Positions 46,305-56,136 of a stretch of DNA of 56,264 nucleotides are shown here, piece by piece. How positions within the stretch are numbered: position 1 is the first letter of the stretch; each line of letters starts with the position of its first letter. Position numbers and translations under genes: made by a program. Under the pieces are notes generated by a model. The model had not been told where the DNA came from. It did no database searches and was given only the letters and a program-made list of their open reading frames with translations. This DNA is from Pseudomonadota bacterium (GTDB taxonomy: Bacteria; Pseudomonadota; Alphaproteobacteria; Acetobacterales; Acetobacteraceae): the NCBI GenBank assembly GCA_021805565.1, contig JAJZFA010000012.1:1-56264 (forward strand). The letters run 5' to 3'.

Positions 46305-46934
46305 CTAATTTCTTGTCCGCGGTCCGTATGTCGTGAATCGTTCCCGTGCCGCCGCTAACTCCGCTTCGGTCAGCAAACGAGGCGTTCCCGCCGACAGCAC
46401 CAGCAAATACTGCCGGCATAGCGTTTCCAGCAGCACCGCCCGGTCCAGTGCTTGGCGCGCGTCCGGGGCACAGACGATCATGCCGTGATTGGCCAGCAGA
46501 CAGGCGCTGCGTCCCTGCATCGCCTCCGCCGCGCGATCTGCCAATTCGGGCGTCCCAAACGTGACATAGGGCGCGCAGCGGACATCCATCCCGCCGAATT
46601 GCAGGATCATGTAATGAAAGGGCGGCAGACCCGAAGCCAGGCAGGCCAAAGCCGTGCAGGCATCGGCATGGGTGTGAACGATGAACCCCGCATCGGCACA
46701 GTCCCGGTAAATCGCGGCGTGCATTGCCCATTCGCTAGACGGCGTATTCCGGTCAAACGCGGCTCCATCCAGCGCGACGACGCATATATCTGCTGCCGTC
46801 ACGGTTTCTGGATCGCAGCCGGACGCGGTGATCGTCATCCCCTCCGGCACCCGCGCGCTGACGTTCCCGGCACTGCCAACGATCAGCCCACGCGCCGCCG
46901 CCGCCTTGTAAAGCCGGACAACCTCGTCGCGCAT
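46305..46934 (-). CDS. Class II aldolase/adducin family protein
   Basis: 209-aa zinc aldolase-like protein of the L-fuculose-phosphate aldolase/ribulose-5-phosphate epimerase fold. Motifs LIVGSAGNVSAR (phosphate binding), SSEWAMHAAIYRD (catalytic Glu), the zinc ligands in VHTHADACTALA, and LLANHGMIVCA. Sugar-phosphate substrate unknown. Its ATG shares one base with the stop of the upstream dehydrogenase gene (TGATG), so the two are coupled and probably act in one sugar or polyol pathway. Confidence 0.9.
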   Translation of the reverse strand: MRDEVVRLYKAAAARGLIVGSAGNVSARVPEGMTITASGCDPETVTAADICVVALDGAAFDRNTPSSEWAMHAAIYRDCADAGFIVHTHADACTALACLASGLPPFHYMILQFGGMDVRCAPYVTFGTPELADRAAEAMQGRSACLLANHGMIVCAPDARQALDRAVLLETLCRQYLLVLSAGTPRLLTEAELAAARERFTTYGPRTRN

Positions 46935-47986
46935 CAGATCAGGAACACGCCTTTGCCGTCCGACTGTTTGTCGAACAGCGTGTAGGCTTCCGCCGCCCGG
47001 TCAAGCGTCCAGCGGTTGGTGAACAGCGCGTCCACATCGACTTTCCGCTCCACGCAGAAGTCCGCGCATTCCGCCTGGATGGTGTTGGAAAACGTCCACG
47101 ACGCCACCAGCGTTAACTGGCGGCGCAGCAAATGCGGGCTGACGTCGATATGAACATCGCCACCCTCGCCCACGAAACACATTGTCCCCCAGACCTTTGT
47201 CGCGCGAATGGCGTTCAACCGAGCCCCGGCGTTGGAAGAGGTATCTAGGGTGAGGTCGGCATAGCGTCCGCCTGTCAGGTCCTTGATCGCCGCGACCGGA
47301 TCGTTCGATCCTGGATCGACGACCTCATCCGCGCCGAACTCCTTGGCGCGGGCGAGCCGCTGAGGGTTAATGTCCAGCGCGATGACCCGGGCGCCCATGG
47401 CTTTGGCGAACTGAGTGGCCGCTAGCCCGACCGGGCCCTGACCGAAAATCGCGATAGTATCGCGACCGGAGACATTCATCCGCCGCAATGCGCCGTAAGC
47501 GGTGCCGGACCCGCAGGCGATCGCCGCCCCGGCGCTGAATGTCAGCTCGTCGCGCAACGGCACCAATGTATTGGCCGGGACCAGCAGATATTTGGCGTGC
47601 CCGCCATGCGCGTTGTTGCCATAGACCTTAACCGGAACCTCTTGGCACAGTTGCTGCCACCCGGACCGGCAATGACCGCACTGAGTGCAGCCCTGATAAT
47701 GATGCACCATGACGCGCTGGCCGATTTTGGCCTCGGCCGGCAATACACCCGGACCGATCGCCGCGACGATGCCGCTTGGTTCGTGGCCGCCGATGGTCGG
47801 ATGGGGGTTCGGCGGTAAGCCGGTGGCGTTATGGGCCTGAATCTTCGGGCGGCGGTATTGATGCAGGTCCGATCCGCACATGCCGGATGCCTTCATCTCG
47901 ATCACGACCTCGCCGGGGCCGGGCGTAGGGTCCGGGAACGTCATCAGTTCCAGTTCGCGCTCGCCGGTAAACACGACACCTTGCAT
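46934..47986 (-). CDS. Zinc-dependent alcohol/polyol dehydrogenase
   Basis: 350-aa medium-chain dehydrogenase/reductase. Catalytic zinc ligands in SGMCGSDLH and GGHEPSG; structural zinc cysteines in GCTQCGHCRSGWQQLC; nucleotide-binding IFGQGPVGLAATQFAKAMG followed by Asp in VIALDINPQ, which favours NAD. Substrate unknown; the link to a class II aldolase suggests a sugar alcohol or sugar acid. A perfect 21-bp palindrome lies 125 bp upstream (48111-48131) and probably controls this two-gene unit. Confidence 0.92.
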   Translation of the reverse strand: MQGVVFTGERELELMTFPDPTPGPGEVVIEMKASGMCGSDLHQYRRPKIQAHNATGLPPNPHPTIGGHEPSGIVAAIGPGVLPAEAKIGQRVMVHHYQGCTQCGHCRSGWQQLCQEVPVKVYGNNAHGGHAKYLLVPANTLVPLRDELTFSAGAAIACGSGTAYGALRRMNVSGRDTIAIFGQGPVGLAATQFAKAMGARVIALDINPQRLARAKEFGADEVVDPGSNDPVAAIKDLTGGRYADLTLDTSSNAGARLNAIRATKVWGTMCFVGEGGDVHIDVSPHLLRRQLTLVASWTFSNTIQAECADFCVERKVDVDALFTNRWTLDRAAEAYTLFDKQSDGKGVFLI

Positions 47987-48110
47987 TGGTTTTCTCCATC
48001 GTTCCGCGTTCGCGGCAGCTTAACCCGATCGCCGGGCAACGGGGCGCATGGTACCGATCCGGCATAAGCCGTCGGGCAGGGGGGCAAACGAAATCCGCTG
48101 CCTGGACGAC

Positions 48111-48131
48111 ACCGTTCATATCATGAACGGT
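48111..48131. promoter_or_regulatory. 21-bp perfect palindrome ACCGTTCAT-ATC-ATGAACGGT
   Basis: Nine-base perfect arms with a 3-nt centre, upstream of the dehydrogenase-aldolase unit and just after the tyrA stop. No T-tract follows on either strand, so it is an operator-like site rather than a terminator. The shape suits a TetR/GntR/IclR-type dimer. No regulator gene is adjacent in this window. Confidence 0.6.
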
Positions 48132-48149
48132 CAGGATCGTGCTTGGCAC

Positions 48150-49037
48150 CTACGCCTGCTTCCGTTCGATCAGGCTCCGCCGGATTTTCCGTCCGCGCTC
48201 TACCTTATCTTCGATATACGCGCTATCGCCCCACCGCACCGCCCGGGCCATGGCCTGGGCGTCTTCCATAAACCGTTGCAGCATCTCCAACAGCGCCTCG
48301 CGGTTATTCAGGAAAATATCCCGCCACATCACCGGATCGGAAGCGGCGATCCGGGTGAAATCGCGGAACCCGGACGCGGCGAAATTCACCACTTCCTGCC
48401 GGCTCTCGTCCGCCAGATCGTCCGCCGTGCCGCAAATCGTAAACGCGATCAGATGCGGCAAATGAGAAACGATCGCCAGCACCCGGTCATGATGGCTCGC
48501 CTCCATCCGTTCGGTCTGTGCCCCGCAGCGTTGCCACAACGCCTCGACCTTGGCGATGGCGGCTTCATCCGTTCCTGCGACTGGCGTTAGCAATGTCCAG
48601 CGGTTCTGGAACAACTCCGCGAACCCCGAATCCGGGCCGGAATGTTCGGTTCCGGCAATCGGATGCGCCGGCACGAAATGCACCCCTTCCGGTACCAGCG
48701 GGCCGACATCGCGGATAACCGATTGCTTCGTCGATCCCACATCGGTCAGCACCGCACCTGGGGCCAGATACGGGGCGATGTGTGCGGCCAGACCGGCGAA
48801 GGCGCCGACCGGGGCGCACAGCATCACTCCGTCCGCCCCTTCCACCGCTTTGGCGGGATCGAGTTCGGCCCGGTCGGCCAAACCCAGCGCCATTGCCCGG
48901 TCCAGTGTGTCCTGTGTCCGTGCGTTGACGACGATTTCGGCCGCGATATCGCCGCGCCGGCGGGCGATCCGGGCGACCGAAGACCCGATCAGCCCGACCC
49001 CGAGCAGAGCCAACCGCCTGAAAACCGGATCAGCCAC
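48150..49037 (-). CDS. tyrA: Prephenate/arogenate dehydrogenase
   Basis: About 295-aa NAD(P)-dependent enzyme of tyrosine synthesis. Rossmann motif [19 protein letters not shown]; conserved [28 protein letters not shown] (catalytic His), [11 protein letters not shown] and [19 protein letters not shown]. The GTG at 49037 ([12 protein letters not shown]) gives the usual short N-terminus and overlaps hisC by 8 bp; an ATG at 49067 would overlap by 38 bp. Third gene of chorismate mutase-aminotransferase-TyrA. Confidence 0.94.
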   Translation of the reverse strand: MADPVFRRLALLGVGLIGSSVARIARRRGDIAAEIVVNARTQDTLDRAMALGLADRAELDPAKAVEGADGVMLCAPVGAFAGLAAHIAPYLAPGAVLTDVGSTKQSVIRDVGPLVPEGVHFVPAHPIAGTEHSGPDSGFAELFQNRWTLLTPVAGTDEAAIAKVEALWQRCGAQTERMEASHHDRVLAIVSHLPHLIAFTICGTADDLADESRQEVVNFAASGFRDFTRIAASDPVMWRDIFLNNREALLEMLQRFMEDAQAMARAVRWGDSAYIEDKVERGRKIRRSLIERKQA

Positions 49038-50124
49038 GGGATTGCCGCATGAAGTCCGCGAACCCATCGACGGCCAAACCCACTTCCTCCGCCGTTCCCA
49101 CCGTTACACGCAGGCACTGCGGCAGTCCGTAGCCGCCGATCTTGCGAACAATAATGCCACGACCGCGGAGAAATAGATCGGCGGCATCCGCCATTCCGGC
49201 CGTTCCGAGATCCACCATTACGAAGTTGCCTTCCCCCGGCCAGACCTTCAGGCCGGCGGCCTCGACCCCGGCGGCAAGCCTCGGCCGGTACTCGGCATTG
49301 TGCGCTTGACCTTTCTCCACCCAGCCCGGTTCGGCCAGCGCGGCTATGGCGGCGGCCTGTGCCGCCACCGAAACATTGAACGGCCCGCGCACCCGGTTCA
49401 ACACGTCCACGATGCCCGGCGGCGCATAGCACCAGCCGATCCGCATGCCGCCCAGGCCGTAGATCTTAGAAAAGGTCCGCGTCATGACGGTATTATCGGT
49501 CGCATCGACCAGCTTCGCCCCGGCGTCGTAGGCCGGATGAGTCACGTATTCCGCATACGCCGAATCCAGCACCAAAAGCACCTCGGGCGGCAGCGCGGCG
49601 CGAAACCGGGCAACCTCCCGTTCGGGTAGCATAGACCCGGTCGGGTTGTTCGGATTGGCCAGGAATACCAGCCGTGTCGCCGGCGAAACCGCCGCCAGCA
49701 TCGCGTCCAGATCGGCGGTCATGGCGCGTTCCGGCACCTCGATCACCCGGCTGCCGGCATATGTTCCCGCGATACGGTAGATCGAAAACCCATGCGCGGA
49801 CATGATAATATCGCGCCCCGGCCCGCCATAGGACAGGCAGAACTGATAAAGCAGATCGTCCGATCCAGCCCCGCAAACAATGCGCGCCGGGTCCAGGCCC
49901 CACCGGACGCCAAGCGCCGAACGTAACCGGCCGGCCCCTCCGTCGGGATAGCGATACGCTCCGGACGCTGCCGCGACGATCGCCGCCTGAGCCAACGGCG
50001 GTACCCCGAACGCCCCCTCGTTCGACGACAGCTTCACCGTCCGATTGGCACCGGGAATGTCCGACTCGCCGGCAACATAAGAATGGATCGTCAGGATTTC
50101 CGGACGGGGCGACGGGTTGGTCAT
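49030..50124 (-). CDS. hisC: Histidinol-phosphate/aromatic aminotransferase
   Basis: 364-aa PLP aminotransferase, HisC family. [34 protein letters not shown] and the PLP lysine motif [15 protein letters not shown] are visible. Placed between chorismate mutase and TyrA with 4- and 8-bp overlaps, it probably transaminates prephenate or 4-hydroxyphenylpyruvate, perhaps as well as imidazole acetol phosphate. The family name alone does not settle this. Start at 50124 ([11 protein letters not shown]), overlapping the upstream stop (ATGA). Confidence 0.92.
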   Translation of the reverse strand: MTNPSPRPEILTIHSYVAGESDIPGANRTVKLSSNEGAFGVPPLAQAAIVAAASGAYRYPDGGAGRLRSALGVRWGLDPARIVCGAGSDDLLYQFCLSYGGPGRDIIMSAHGFSIYRIAGTYAGSRVIEVPERAMTADLDAMLAAVSPATRLVFLANPNNPTGSMLPEREVARFRAALPPEVLLVLDSAYAEYVTHPAYDAGAKLVDATDNTVMTRTFSKIYGLGGMRIGWCYAPPGIVDVLNRVRGPFNVSVAAQAAAIAALAEPGWVEKGQAHNAEYRPRLAAGVEAAGLKVWPGEGNFVMVDLGTAGMADAADLFLRGRGIIVRKIGGYGLPQCLRVTVGTAEEVGLAVDGFADFMRQSRG

Positions 50125-51038
50125 TTGACGCCTCCGGCAATCGGCGTCGCGTAACTGCCGATCACGATCGGGCGTCGCAGCACCGCGCCCAGACGGCTCA
50201 ACCTGATATCGTCGTCGGCCAGGGCGCCCTCGACTTCGATCAGCACATTGGCGATCGGCGATCCTTGCCGGCGCTCCAGCACCATCGTTTCCGGCTTTAA
50301 CCCGGCCCCGGTCAGTTCGCCGGACAAGCGCGTCCGGCTTACGTCGCTGTCGCATTCCAGCCCCAAAAAGGACCGGTCGTCCCCGCTGGGGTCCGGCGGC
50401 GTGGATGCCACGACCAGCGCCTGTGTCGCGGGCGACCCGTCGGGACGCGGCGTCCAAAACGGCAGGCGCGCGATGATATGCAGCCGGGGCTCGTGATGCA
50501 GCAGCGCGACCCACCAGTTTTCCAGGTCCGACGGATACGGCAGCACCGCGACGGACGCCCCGCCCTGGCTGACATCGGCCAGTGCCTGACCTGCGCTGGT
50601 ATATGTGCGCAGCGGGGTCAGCGCGCCGAAATGCTCCCGCGCCAACTGCGTAAACGCCGCGCCACGGTCGGAGTCGCACACAGCGAGAGAAAATCCGCCC
50701 TGCATCGATGTGGTGCCCGCCAGCAACTCCCGCCAGATGCGGACCAGGGCCACCGGCGGCAGCGCGCCATAATGACGTACCAGCAACCGCCGGACGATCG
50801 ATGCTTCCCGTCCCGGCCGGAACGCCGCCGGTTTGCCGGATCGGGCCACGTATTCCACAACCCCGGCCCGTTGTATCAGCAGATCGTGTAGCGCGGTGTC
50901 GATCCGGTCGAGTTCGGCCCTCAACGCCGGTAAACCGCCGGTTCGCCAGCCATCGCCGGGCGTCGGGTCGCTGCCGCCGGGCTCGGCGGGGCCGGACGCG
51001 GCATGCGCGTCGTTCGCGGGTAACACGGAGCTGGACAT
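50121..51038 (-). CDS. Chorismate mutase with degenerate prephenate-dehydratase-like C-terminus
   Basis: 305 aa. Residues ~35-115 are an AroQ-type chorismate mutase ([39 protein letters not shown]). The rest has the outline of a P-protein: a periplasmic-binding-like part ([31 protein letters not shown] in place of the usual VVPIENS), then VSRTRLSGE where T-T-R-F is expected, and an ACT-like end ([25 protein letters not shown]). The dehydratase catalytic motif is therefore changed, and prephenate dehydratase activity is doubtful. First gene of the CM-hisC-tyrA unit, divergent from metX. Confidence 0.85.
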   Translation of the reverse strand: MSSSVLPANDAHAASGPAEPGGSDPTPGDGWRTGGLPALRAELDRIDTALHDLLIQRAGVVEYVARSGKPAAFRPGREASIVRRLLVRHYGALPPVALVRIWRELLAGTTSMQGGFSLAVCDSDRGAAFTQLAREHFGALTPLRTYTSAGQALADVSQGGASVAVLPYPSDLENWWVALLHHEPRLHIIARLPFWTPRPDGSPATQALVVASTPPDPSGDDRSFLGLECDSDVSRTRLSGELTGAGLKPETMVLERRQGSPIANVLIEVEGALADDDIRLSRLGAVLRRPIVIGSYATPIAGGVK

Positions 51039-51162
51039 CGTTCTCGCCGTTAAGTTGACGGCAGGCTTAGCGGATGCGCACCGGTCTGCAAACCCATCCG
51101 GCGGTTAGGACCCCACGTGACAGGTTGCGAGCGGCGGCGGCAGGTCCTATGCAGTTGCCGCG

Positions 51163-52347
51163 ATGGACCAGCCAGCCACCCGCGCCGACCCAGCCGCTTC
51201 GTTCAGTCATTCTCACGTCGCGTTCGACGATGGGCTTGCGCTGGAATGCGGCACGACCCTGCGGCGCCATACGGTCGCGTTTCGCTCCTATGGAACGCTG
51301 AATGCCGCCCGCACCAACGCGATTTTGGTTTGTCACGCCCTGACCGGGGACCAATACGCGGCGGAGCGGCATCCGCTGACGGACAAGCCCGGCTGGTGGG
51401 AAGCGGTCGTCGGCCCCGGAAAACCGGTCGATACCGGCCGGTTTTTTGTGATTTGTCCGAATGTCCTCGGCGGCTGCATGGGCAGCACCGGCCCGCTCAG
51501 CAACCGGGATGCGCCGGACGGGTCCGAGACCGATGAACCCTGGGGCACCGACTTCCCGCCTGTCACGATCCGCGACATGGTGCGCGCTCAGAAACGCCTG
51601 ATCGATCATCTGGGGATCGCCCGGCTGTTCGCGGTCCTCGGCGGATCCATGGGCGGTATGCAGGCGCTGCAATGGGCCGCGCTATATCCTGACTCTGTGT
51701 TCGCGGCCTTGCCGATCGCCAGCGCATCCTATCACTCGGCCCAGAATATCGCTTTTCATGAGGTCGGGCGGCAGGCGATTTTCGCCGATCCGGATTGGCA
51801 AAACGGCCAGTATTGGCGGAGCGGCCGCATCCCGGCCCGCGGCCTCGCCGTTGCCCGGATGTGCGCCCATATCACCTATCTGTCGGAGGAAGCGCTAACC
51901 CTGAAGTTCGGCCGGCGGCTGCAGAACGCGCCGAAAGACAGCACCGAGGCCATCAGCCTGTTCGGCGAAATGTTCGAGGTCGAGAGCTATTTGCGTCACC
52001 AGGGCAGCACATTCGTGCAACGGTTCGATGCCAACAGCTACCTGACCATCACGCGGGCAATGGACTATTTCGACCTCGGCGCCGATTGCGGAGGCGATTT
52101 GGCGATGGCGTTCAAGGGCACGAAAACCCGGTTTCTGTTGGCGTCGTTCACCTCGGACTGGCTGTTTCCAACCGCCGAAAGCCGGTCGGTCGCCCGGGCA
52201 CTGAACCGGGCGGGCGCCAACGTGTCGTTCGTCGAACTGCCCAGCGACAAAGGGCACGACGCGTTCCTGCTGGACGAACCGGACTTTCACCGGACCCTGG
52301 CCGGGTTCCTGCGCGGATGCGCGGTGCATGCGGGGCTGGGCGGATGA
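51163..52347 (+). CDS. metX: Homoserine O-acetyltransferase
   Basis: 394-aa alpha/beta-hydrolase that acetylates (or succinylates) homoserine, first committed step of methionine synthesis. Oxyanion and nucleophile motif [15 protein letters not shown] (Ser162), Asp in [14 protein letters not shown], His in [29 protein letters not shown] is typical. The acyl donor cannot be settled by family alone. The stop overlaps the metW start by 4 bp. Confidence 0.96.
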   Translation: MDQPATRADPAASFSHSHVAFDDGLALECGTTLRRHTVAFRSYGTLNAARTNAILVCHALTGDQYAAERHPLTDKPGWWEAVVGPGKPVDTGRFFVICPNVLGGCMGSTGPLSNRDAPDGSETDEPWGTDFPPVTIRDMVRAQKRLIDHLGIARLFAVLGGSMGGMQALQWAALYPDSVFAALPIASASYHSAQNIAFHEVGRQAIFADPDWQNGQYWRSGRIPARGLAVARMCAHITYLSEEALTLKFGRRLQNAPKDSTEAISLFGEMFEVESYLRHQGSTFVQRFDANSYLTITRAMDYFDLGADCGGDLAMAFKGTKTRFLLASFTSDWLFPTAESRSVARALNRAGANVSFVELPSDKGHDAFLLDEPDFHRTLAGFLRGCAVHAGLGG

Positions 52348-52982
52348 CGATACTCGATCCGGTGCGCTTTCTGACCAAGAACATGCGGGTCGATCTGGAA
52401 TTGATCGCGGGCATGATCGCGCCGGGTGCCCGCGTGCTCGATATCGGTTGCGGCGACGGGTCGCTGATCGACCATCTGTTTCAGACCAAAGGCTGCGACG
52501 CGCGCGGTATCGAGATCGACATGGCGGAGGTCACGCGGGCCGTCGCGCACGGGCTGCCGGTGATGCAGGGCGATGCCGATATCGACCTGGAACACTACCC
52601 CGACGGCGCGTTCGATTATGTCGTTCTGTCGCGCGCCCTGCAGGCGGTGGAACGACCGCGCGCGGTGCTGCGGCAAATGCTGCGGATCGGCACGCGGGCG
52701 GTGGTCAGTTTTCCGAATTTCGGCCATTGGCTGGTGCGCTGGCAGCTTGTCGCGACCGGCCGCATGCCGATGACGGAAACCTGGGACCGGCCCTGGCACG
52801 AAACACCAAACATTCATCCTTGCACGATCCGGGATTTTTTTATCCTTTGCGAGGAAGAAGGGTATGTCGTGGAGCAGTGGCTGGCCGCCGACGAAGGTGG
52901 GCGCCGCGCACCGTGGCGCCGGTTCATCCGAATGGCCAATCTGTTCGGAGAGCAAGGCCTGTTCCTGCTGAGGCACCGATAG
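52344..52982 (+). CDS. metW: Methionine biosynthesis protein MetW
   Basis: 212-aa SAM-methyltransferase-fold protein. Motif [16 protein letters not shown], then [11 protein letters not shown] and the strongly conserved [13 protein letters not shown] and [13 protein letters not shown]. Partner of MetX in proteobacteria, where it supports or regulates its activity; a methyltransferase reaction has not been established for the family as far as I know. ATGA overlap with metX. Confidence 0.95.
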   Translation: MTILDPVRFLTKNMRVDLELIAGMIAPGARVLDIGCGDGSLIDHLFQTKGCDARGIEIDMAEVTRAVAHGLPVMQGDADIDLEHYPDGAFDYVVLSRALQAVERPRAVLRQMLRIGTRAVVSFPNFGHWLVRWQLVATGRMPMTETWDRPWHETPNIHPCTIRDFFILCEEEGYVVEQWLAADEGGRRAPWRRFIRMANLFGEQGLFLLRHR

Positions 52983-52992
52983 GCACTCGGCC

Positions 52993-54012
52993 ATGGTGTT
53001 GAGAGCCTCGCGGCGGATGCAGGTGCTGTCGCGTCGGCGGCCGCGCCGCCGGCCGTCGCGCATCCGCACCGCGGCGCTGATTTCGCTATTTTTGCACGTG
53101 CTGATCGGCGTCGCGCTGCTGGTGACGATCCGGCGCGGCCGCGAGCAGTCGCAACTTCTGCCGCCACCGGCGCCGGTGACGATGGTGTTTGAGACGGGTA
53201 AGAAAACCGGCCCGACGCTGCCCAATCCGCAGTTGCAGGCAACCCCTCCGGCCGCCCCAGCGCCGCCCGCCCCGCTTCTTACGCCGCCTCTGCCCCCGGC
53301 CGAACCGCCTCCTCCACCGCCGCCTCCGCCGCCCGCTCCCGCCGAACCGCCCCCCCCCGCACCGTCGCCGCCGGTCGAGGCCCAGCCAGCCCCGCCGATG
53401 GAAAAGACGCCGGAACCGGCGCCGCCGCCTCCGCCGCCGGTGGAAAAGCGGCTGGAGCCTGCGCCGCAAACGCTCCCGCCGGTTGCGAAACCGCCGCCAC
53501 AATCGCCAAAACCTCCGCCCAAGCGAACCCCGCCGCCGAAACCGTCCGACTTTCCGGCACCGATGGATTTCACCTTCGGCAAACCCTCGCCGAACCGGTC
53601 ATCGCCCGCGACGCCGAGGACGAGGATGCATTTGCCCGGCTCGGTCGACATGTCGATGGGGCCGGCCGCAAAGGGCCAGGCCGACCTGACCCCGCTGGCG
53701 CAGCACGACGCGGATGCCGCGGGTGCCGACTGGCGCAATGAACTCAGCCGCTGGGTCGCGGAACACGCTTATTATCCCGAACAAGCGCGTCGCGACGGCG
53801 ACGAAGGCGATGTGCAGGTCCGGGTTCTGGCCGATCCGGACGGGCGTGTGCGGGAAGTCGAGCTAACCGGCCGGTCGGGTTCGATGTGGCTGGACATGGC
53901 GCTGGTGGCGCTGTTCCGGGACAAGACAATACCGCCGCTGCCGTCCGGCGATCACGATCCGATCGAGTTCAATTTCACGATGCACTACATTCTGCTGCGG
54001 GGCGGGCGGTAG
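52993..54012 (+). CDS. TonB-like energy-transducing protein
   Basis: 339 aa. Very Arg-rich cytoplasmic N-terminus (SRRRPRRRPSR), one transmembrane helix at about 27-45 (ALISLFLHVLIGVALLVTI), a ~130-residue Pro/Glu/Lys-rich periplasmic spacer, and a C-terminal TonB domain (ELSRWVAEHAYYPEQARRDG, GDVQVRVLADPDGRVREVEL). TonB transmits proton-motive force to outer-membrane receptors. exbB and exbD are not nearby. It follows metW after 10 bp and may share its transcript. Convergent with the methyltransferase gene. Confidence 0.88.
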   Translation: MVLRASRRMQVLSRRRPRRRPSRIRTAALISLFLHVLIGVALLVTIRRGREQSQLLPPPAPVTMVFETGKKTGPTLPNPQLQATPPAAPAPPAPLLTPPLPPAEPPPPPPPPPPAPAEPPPPAPSPPVEAQPAPPMEKTPEPAPPPPPPVEKRLEPAPQTLPPVAKPPPQSPKPPPKRTPPPKPSDFPAPMDFTFGKPSPNRSSPATPRTRMHLPGSVDMSMGPAAKGQADLTPLAQHDADAAGADWRNELSRWVAEHAYYPEQARRDGDEGDVQVRVLADPDGRVREVELTGRSGSMWLDMALVALFRDKTIPPLPSGDHDPIEFNFTMHYILLRGGR

Positions 54013-54019
54013 AGCCGGT

Positions 54020-54736
54020 TCAGGCCGCGTCGGCCAGCACCAACCGGCGGCGCGGCACCGTCCGCAGCGGCATGGCGGCGTAAACGTCCTTCACCGCCTC
54101 GGTCAGCGTAACGCCAGCCAGGGCGGGCATTAGTTTCCGCCCGGCCCGTTCCCACAACGGGCTGGTTCGCAACACCGCGCGCAGCGCCGACGGCGGCATC
54201 CACAAGGCGGCGTCGCGCCGCTCGATCCGGAACAATCCGCTGGCGAGAAGCCGTCCGATCTGGCCGGTGGAATAAGGCAAGCCGTGGCCAAAAGGGGTGG
54301 TTTCGCGATATGCCCACATACCGCTACGGTTGGGTGCGACGATTAACAGCCGCCCGTCGTCCTTCAACACCCGCCAGGCTTCGCGCAGCAAACGGCGGGC
54401 GTTTTCCGCGGTTTCCAGCCCGTGCACGAGCAGGATCCGGTCGAAGGCGAGGTCGGCGAACGGCAGGCTGTCTTCCTCCGCCGTGCAGGACAGGCTGGGG
54501 ACGCCCGGTGGCCAGCGGGCGGCGCCCATTTGTGCGGGGGTCAGCGCGATACAGCAGGCAGCCCGGTCGCGCCAAAGGCGCAGATAGGGGGTGGTGTAGC
54601 CAATCCCGAGCAGCGATTCCCCAGGGGCGGCGGGCCACATTGCCAGCAACCGTTCGCGCAGGACGCGGGCGGTCACGGCACCGCGGGCCGATCCGTAAAA
54701 CTCCGCGGCTAAGTGTGTATCGGCTGTCATGACCAT
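54020..54736 (-). CDS. Class I SAM-dependent methyltransferase
   Basis: About 238 aa. The glycine-rich motif I is ESLLGIGYTTPYLRLWR, an unusual form lacking the initial acidic pattern. A motif II/III region follows: LPFADLAFDRILLVHGLE and LREAWRVLKDDGRLLIVAPN, the latter typical of the Methyltransf_11 family. The C-terminal tail ends RTVPRRRLVLADAA. ATGs at 54736 and 54730 are both possible; neither has a Shine-Dalgarno, and TATAGT lies 6 nt before the second, which would make a leaderless transcript. Adjacent to, and divergent from, gloB, as often in alphaproteobacteria. Substrate unknown. Confidence 0.85.
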   Translation of the reverse strand: MVMTADTHLAAEFYGSARGAVTARVLRERLLAMWPAAPGESLLGIGYTTPYLRLWRDRAACCIALTPAQMGAARWPPGVPSLSCTAEEDSLPFADLAFDRILLVHGLETAENARRLLREAWRVLKDDGRLLIVAPNRSGMWAYRETTPFGHGLPYSTGQIGRLLASGLFRIERRDAALWMPPSALRAVLRTSPLWERAGRKLMPALAGVTLTEAVKDVYAAMPLRTVPRRRLVLADAA

Positions 54737-54790
54737 ACTATAACACGAGCCGAGGTTTGCGGCCTTATTAACCCATGATAGGAATTCGTT

Positions 54791-55516
54791 ATGTCTGTGA
54801 CAGCAACCCCCGTTCCCATCCTGAAGGATAACTACGCTTGGTTGCTGCGCGACAGCGGCTCCGGCGCTACCGCGATAGTCGATCCAGCCGATGCCGATCC
54901 AGTTATCGAAGCCATTGAAAAAGCTGGCGGACGGTTGGATATGATTTTGCTGACCCATCATCATGCCGATCACATCGCCGGCGTGGATGCGGTTCGCGCC
55001 CGCTTCGGCTGTCCTGTCGTGGGTGCCGCTGCGGATATGCACCGGCTACCCAGGCTGGATCAGGCCGTCAAGGAAGGCGATACGGTGCGTCTGGGCGAGG
55101 GCGCCGGCACAGTAATCGACACGCCCGGCCACACGCGCGGGCAGATCAATTTTTTCTTTGCCGACGGCGCGGTGCTGTTGTCAGGCGATACATTGTTCAG
55201 CCTGGGTTGCGGCCGGCTGATCGAGGGAACGGCGCGGGAAATGTACGCCAGCCTTCGTAAACTCGCGGTGTTGCCGCCGGAGACGCTGGTTTGCTGCGGA
55301 CATGAATACACCGAGAGCAACGCGCGGTTTGCCTTGGCGGTCGATCCGGACAATGCGGCATTGCATGCTTTCGTCGGCAAGGTGGAGCAACTGCGCGCCG
55401 CGGGCCAACCCAGCGTTCCGTCGGTCCTGGCGGATGAGTTGGACGCAAATCCATTCCTGACGGCGCCCGATGCCGCCAGTTTTGCCGCGTTGCGTGCGAA
55501 AAAAGACAAATTTTGA
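54791..55516 (+). CDS. gloB: Hydroxyacylglutathione hydrolase (glyoxalase II)
   Basis: 241-aa metallo-beta-lactamase-fold enzyme hydrolysing S-lactoylglutathione. Metal-binding ILLTHHHADHIAGVDAV, TPGHTRGQINFFF, LLSGDTLFSLGCGRL, and CCGHEYTESNARFA; the C-terminal HAGH part (VPSVLADELDANPFL) contributes substrate binding. AGGA 7 nt before the ATG. Followed by a glutathione transferase gene after 13 bp, forming a small glutathione-dependent detoxification unit. Confidence 0.95.
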   Translation: MSVTATPVPILKDNYAWLLRDSGSGATAIVDPADADPVIEAIEKAGGRLDMILLTHHHADHIAGVDAVRARFGCPVVGAAADMHRLPRLDQAVKEGDTVRLGEGAGTVIDTPGHTRGQINFFFADGAVLLSGDTLFSLGCGRLIEGTAREMYASLRKLAVLPPETLVCCGHEYTESNARFALAVDPDNAALHAFVGKVEQLRAAGQPSVPSVLADELDANPFLTAPDAASFAALRAKKDKF

Positions 55517-55529
55517 GGGGAGCGCCGTT

Positions 55530-56123
55530 ATGAAACTTTATTACTCGCAAACCAGTCCGTTCGTCCGGAAAGTAGTGGCGTGCGCCATCGCGCGCGGCCT
55601 GGACGGACGGATCGAGCGGCATGCGAGCAATCCGCATGTGTCGCCCGCCGATCTGGTGGCGGACAATCCGCTGTCGAAGGTGCCGTGTCTGGTGACGGAC
55701 GATGGGCTTTCGCTGTTCGGTAGCCAGTTGATTTGCGAATACCTTGATAGTTTGGGCGACGAACCGCCACTGTTTCCGGGGCATGGCGCCCCGCGTTGGC
55801 GCGCACTGAAGCTGCAATCGCTCGGTGATGGCATCCTGGACGCCGCAGTGCCCTGGCGCGGGGAGCAAGGCCGTCCGCGCGAGGACGCGCGCGACGCGAT
55901 CATGGCGCGCTACAAAGCCGCCATCGCGCGGACGGTGGATGCCCTGGAAGCCGCCCCGCCGCACACGCACGTCGATATCGGCTCGATCACCGTGGCCTGT
56001 GCGCTCGGATATCTGGATTTTCGCTTTGGATCGGACCCGTGGCGTTCCGGTCACCCCAGGCTTGCGGCCTGGTATGAAGCGTTTGTCCGGCACAAGCCCT
56101 TGGCGGAAACCGCCCCGGTCTAA
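55530..56123 (+). CDS. Glutathione S-transferase family protein
   Basis: 197-aa GST. The N-terminal thioredoxin-like domain starts MKLYYSQTSPFVRKVVACAI (catalytic Ser/Thr position near S10) and has NPLSKVPCLVTDDGLSLFGSQLICEYLD with the cis-Pro and Gln-Ser-like binding residues. The C-terminal helical domain includes HVDIGSITVACALGYLDFRF. Starts after GAGGGGAG. Substrate unknown. Confidence 0.93.
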   Translation: MKLYYSQTSPFVRKVVACAIARGLDGRIERHASNPHVSPADLVADNPLSKVPCLVTDDGLSLFGSQLICEYLDSLGDEPPLFPGHGAPRWRALKLQSLGDGILDAAVPWRGEQGRPREDARDAIMARYKAAIARTVDALEAAPPHTHVDIGSITVACALGYLDFRFGSDPWRSGHPRLAAWYEAFVRHKPLAETAPV

Positions 56124-56136
56124 GCAGATTCCGCTT

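Noticed and set aside
52287-53738. Minus-strand open frame of 483 aa with a Gly-rich N-terminal half
   Set aside because: It is antisense to metW and the Pro-rich part of tonB; glycine runs are simply the complement of CCG/CCC proline codons.
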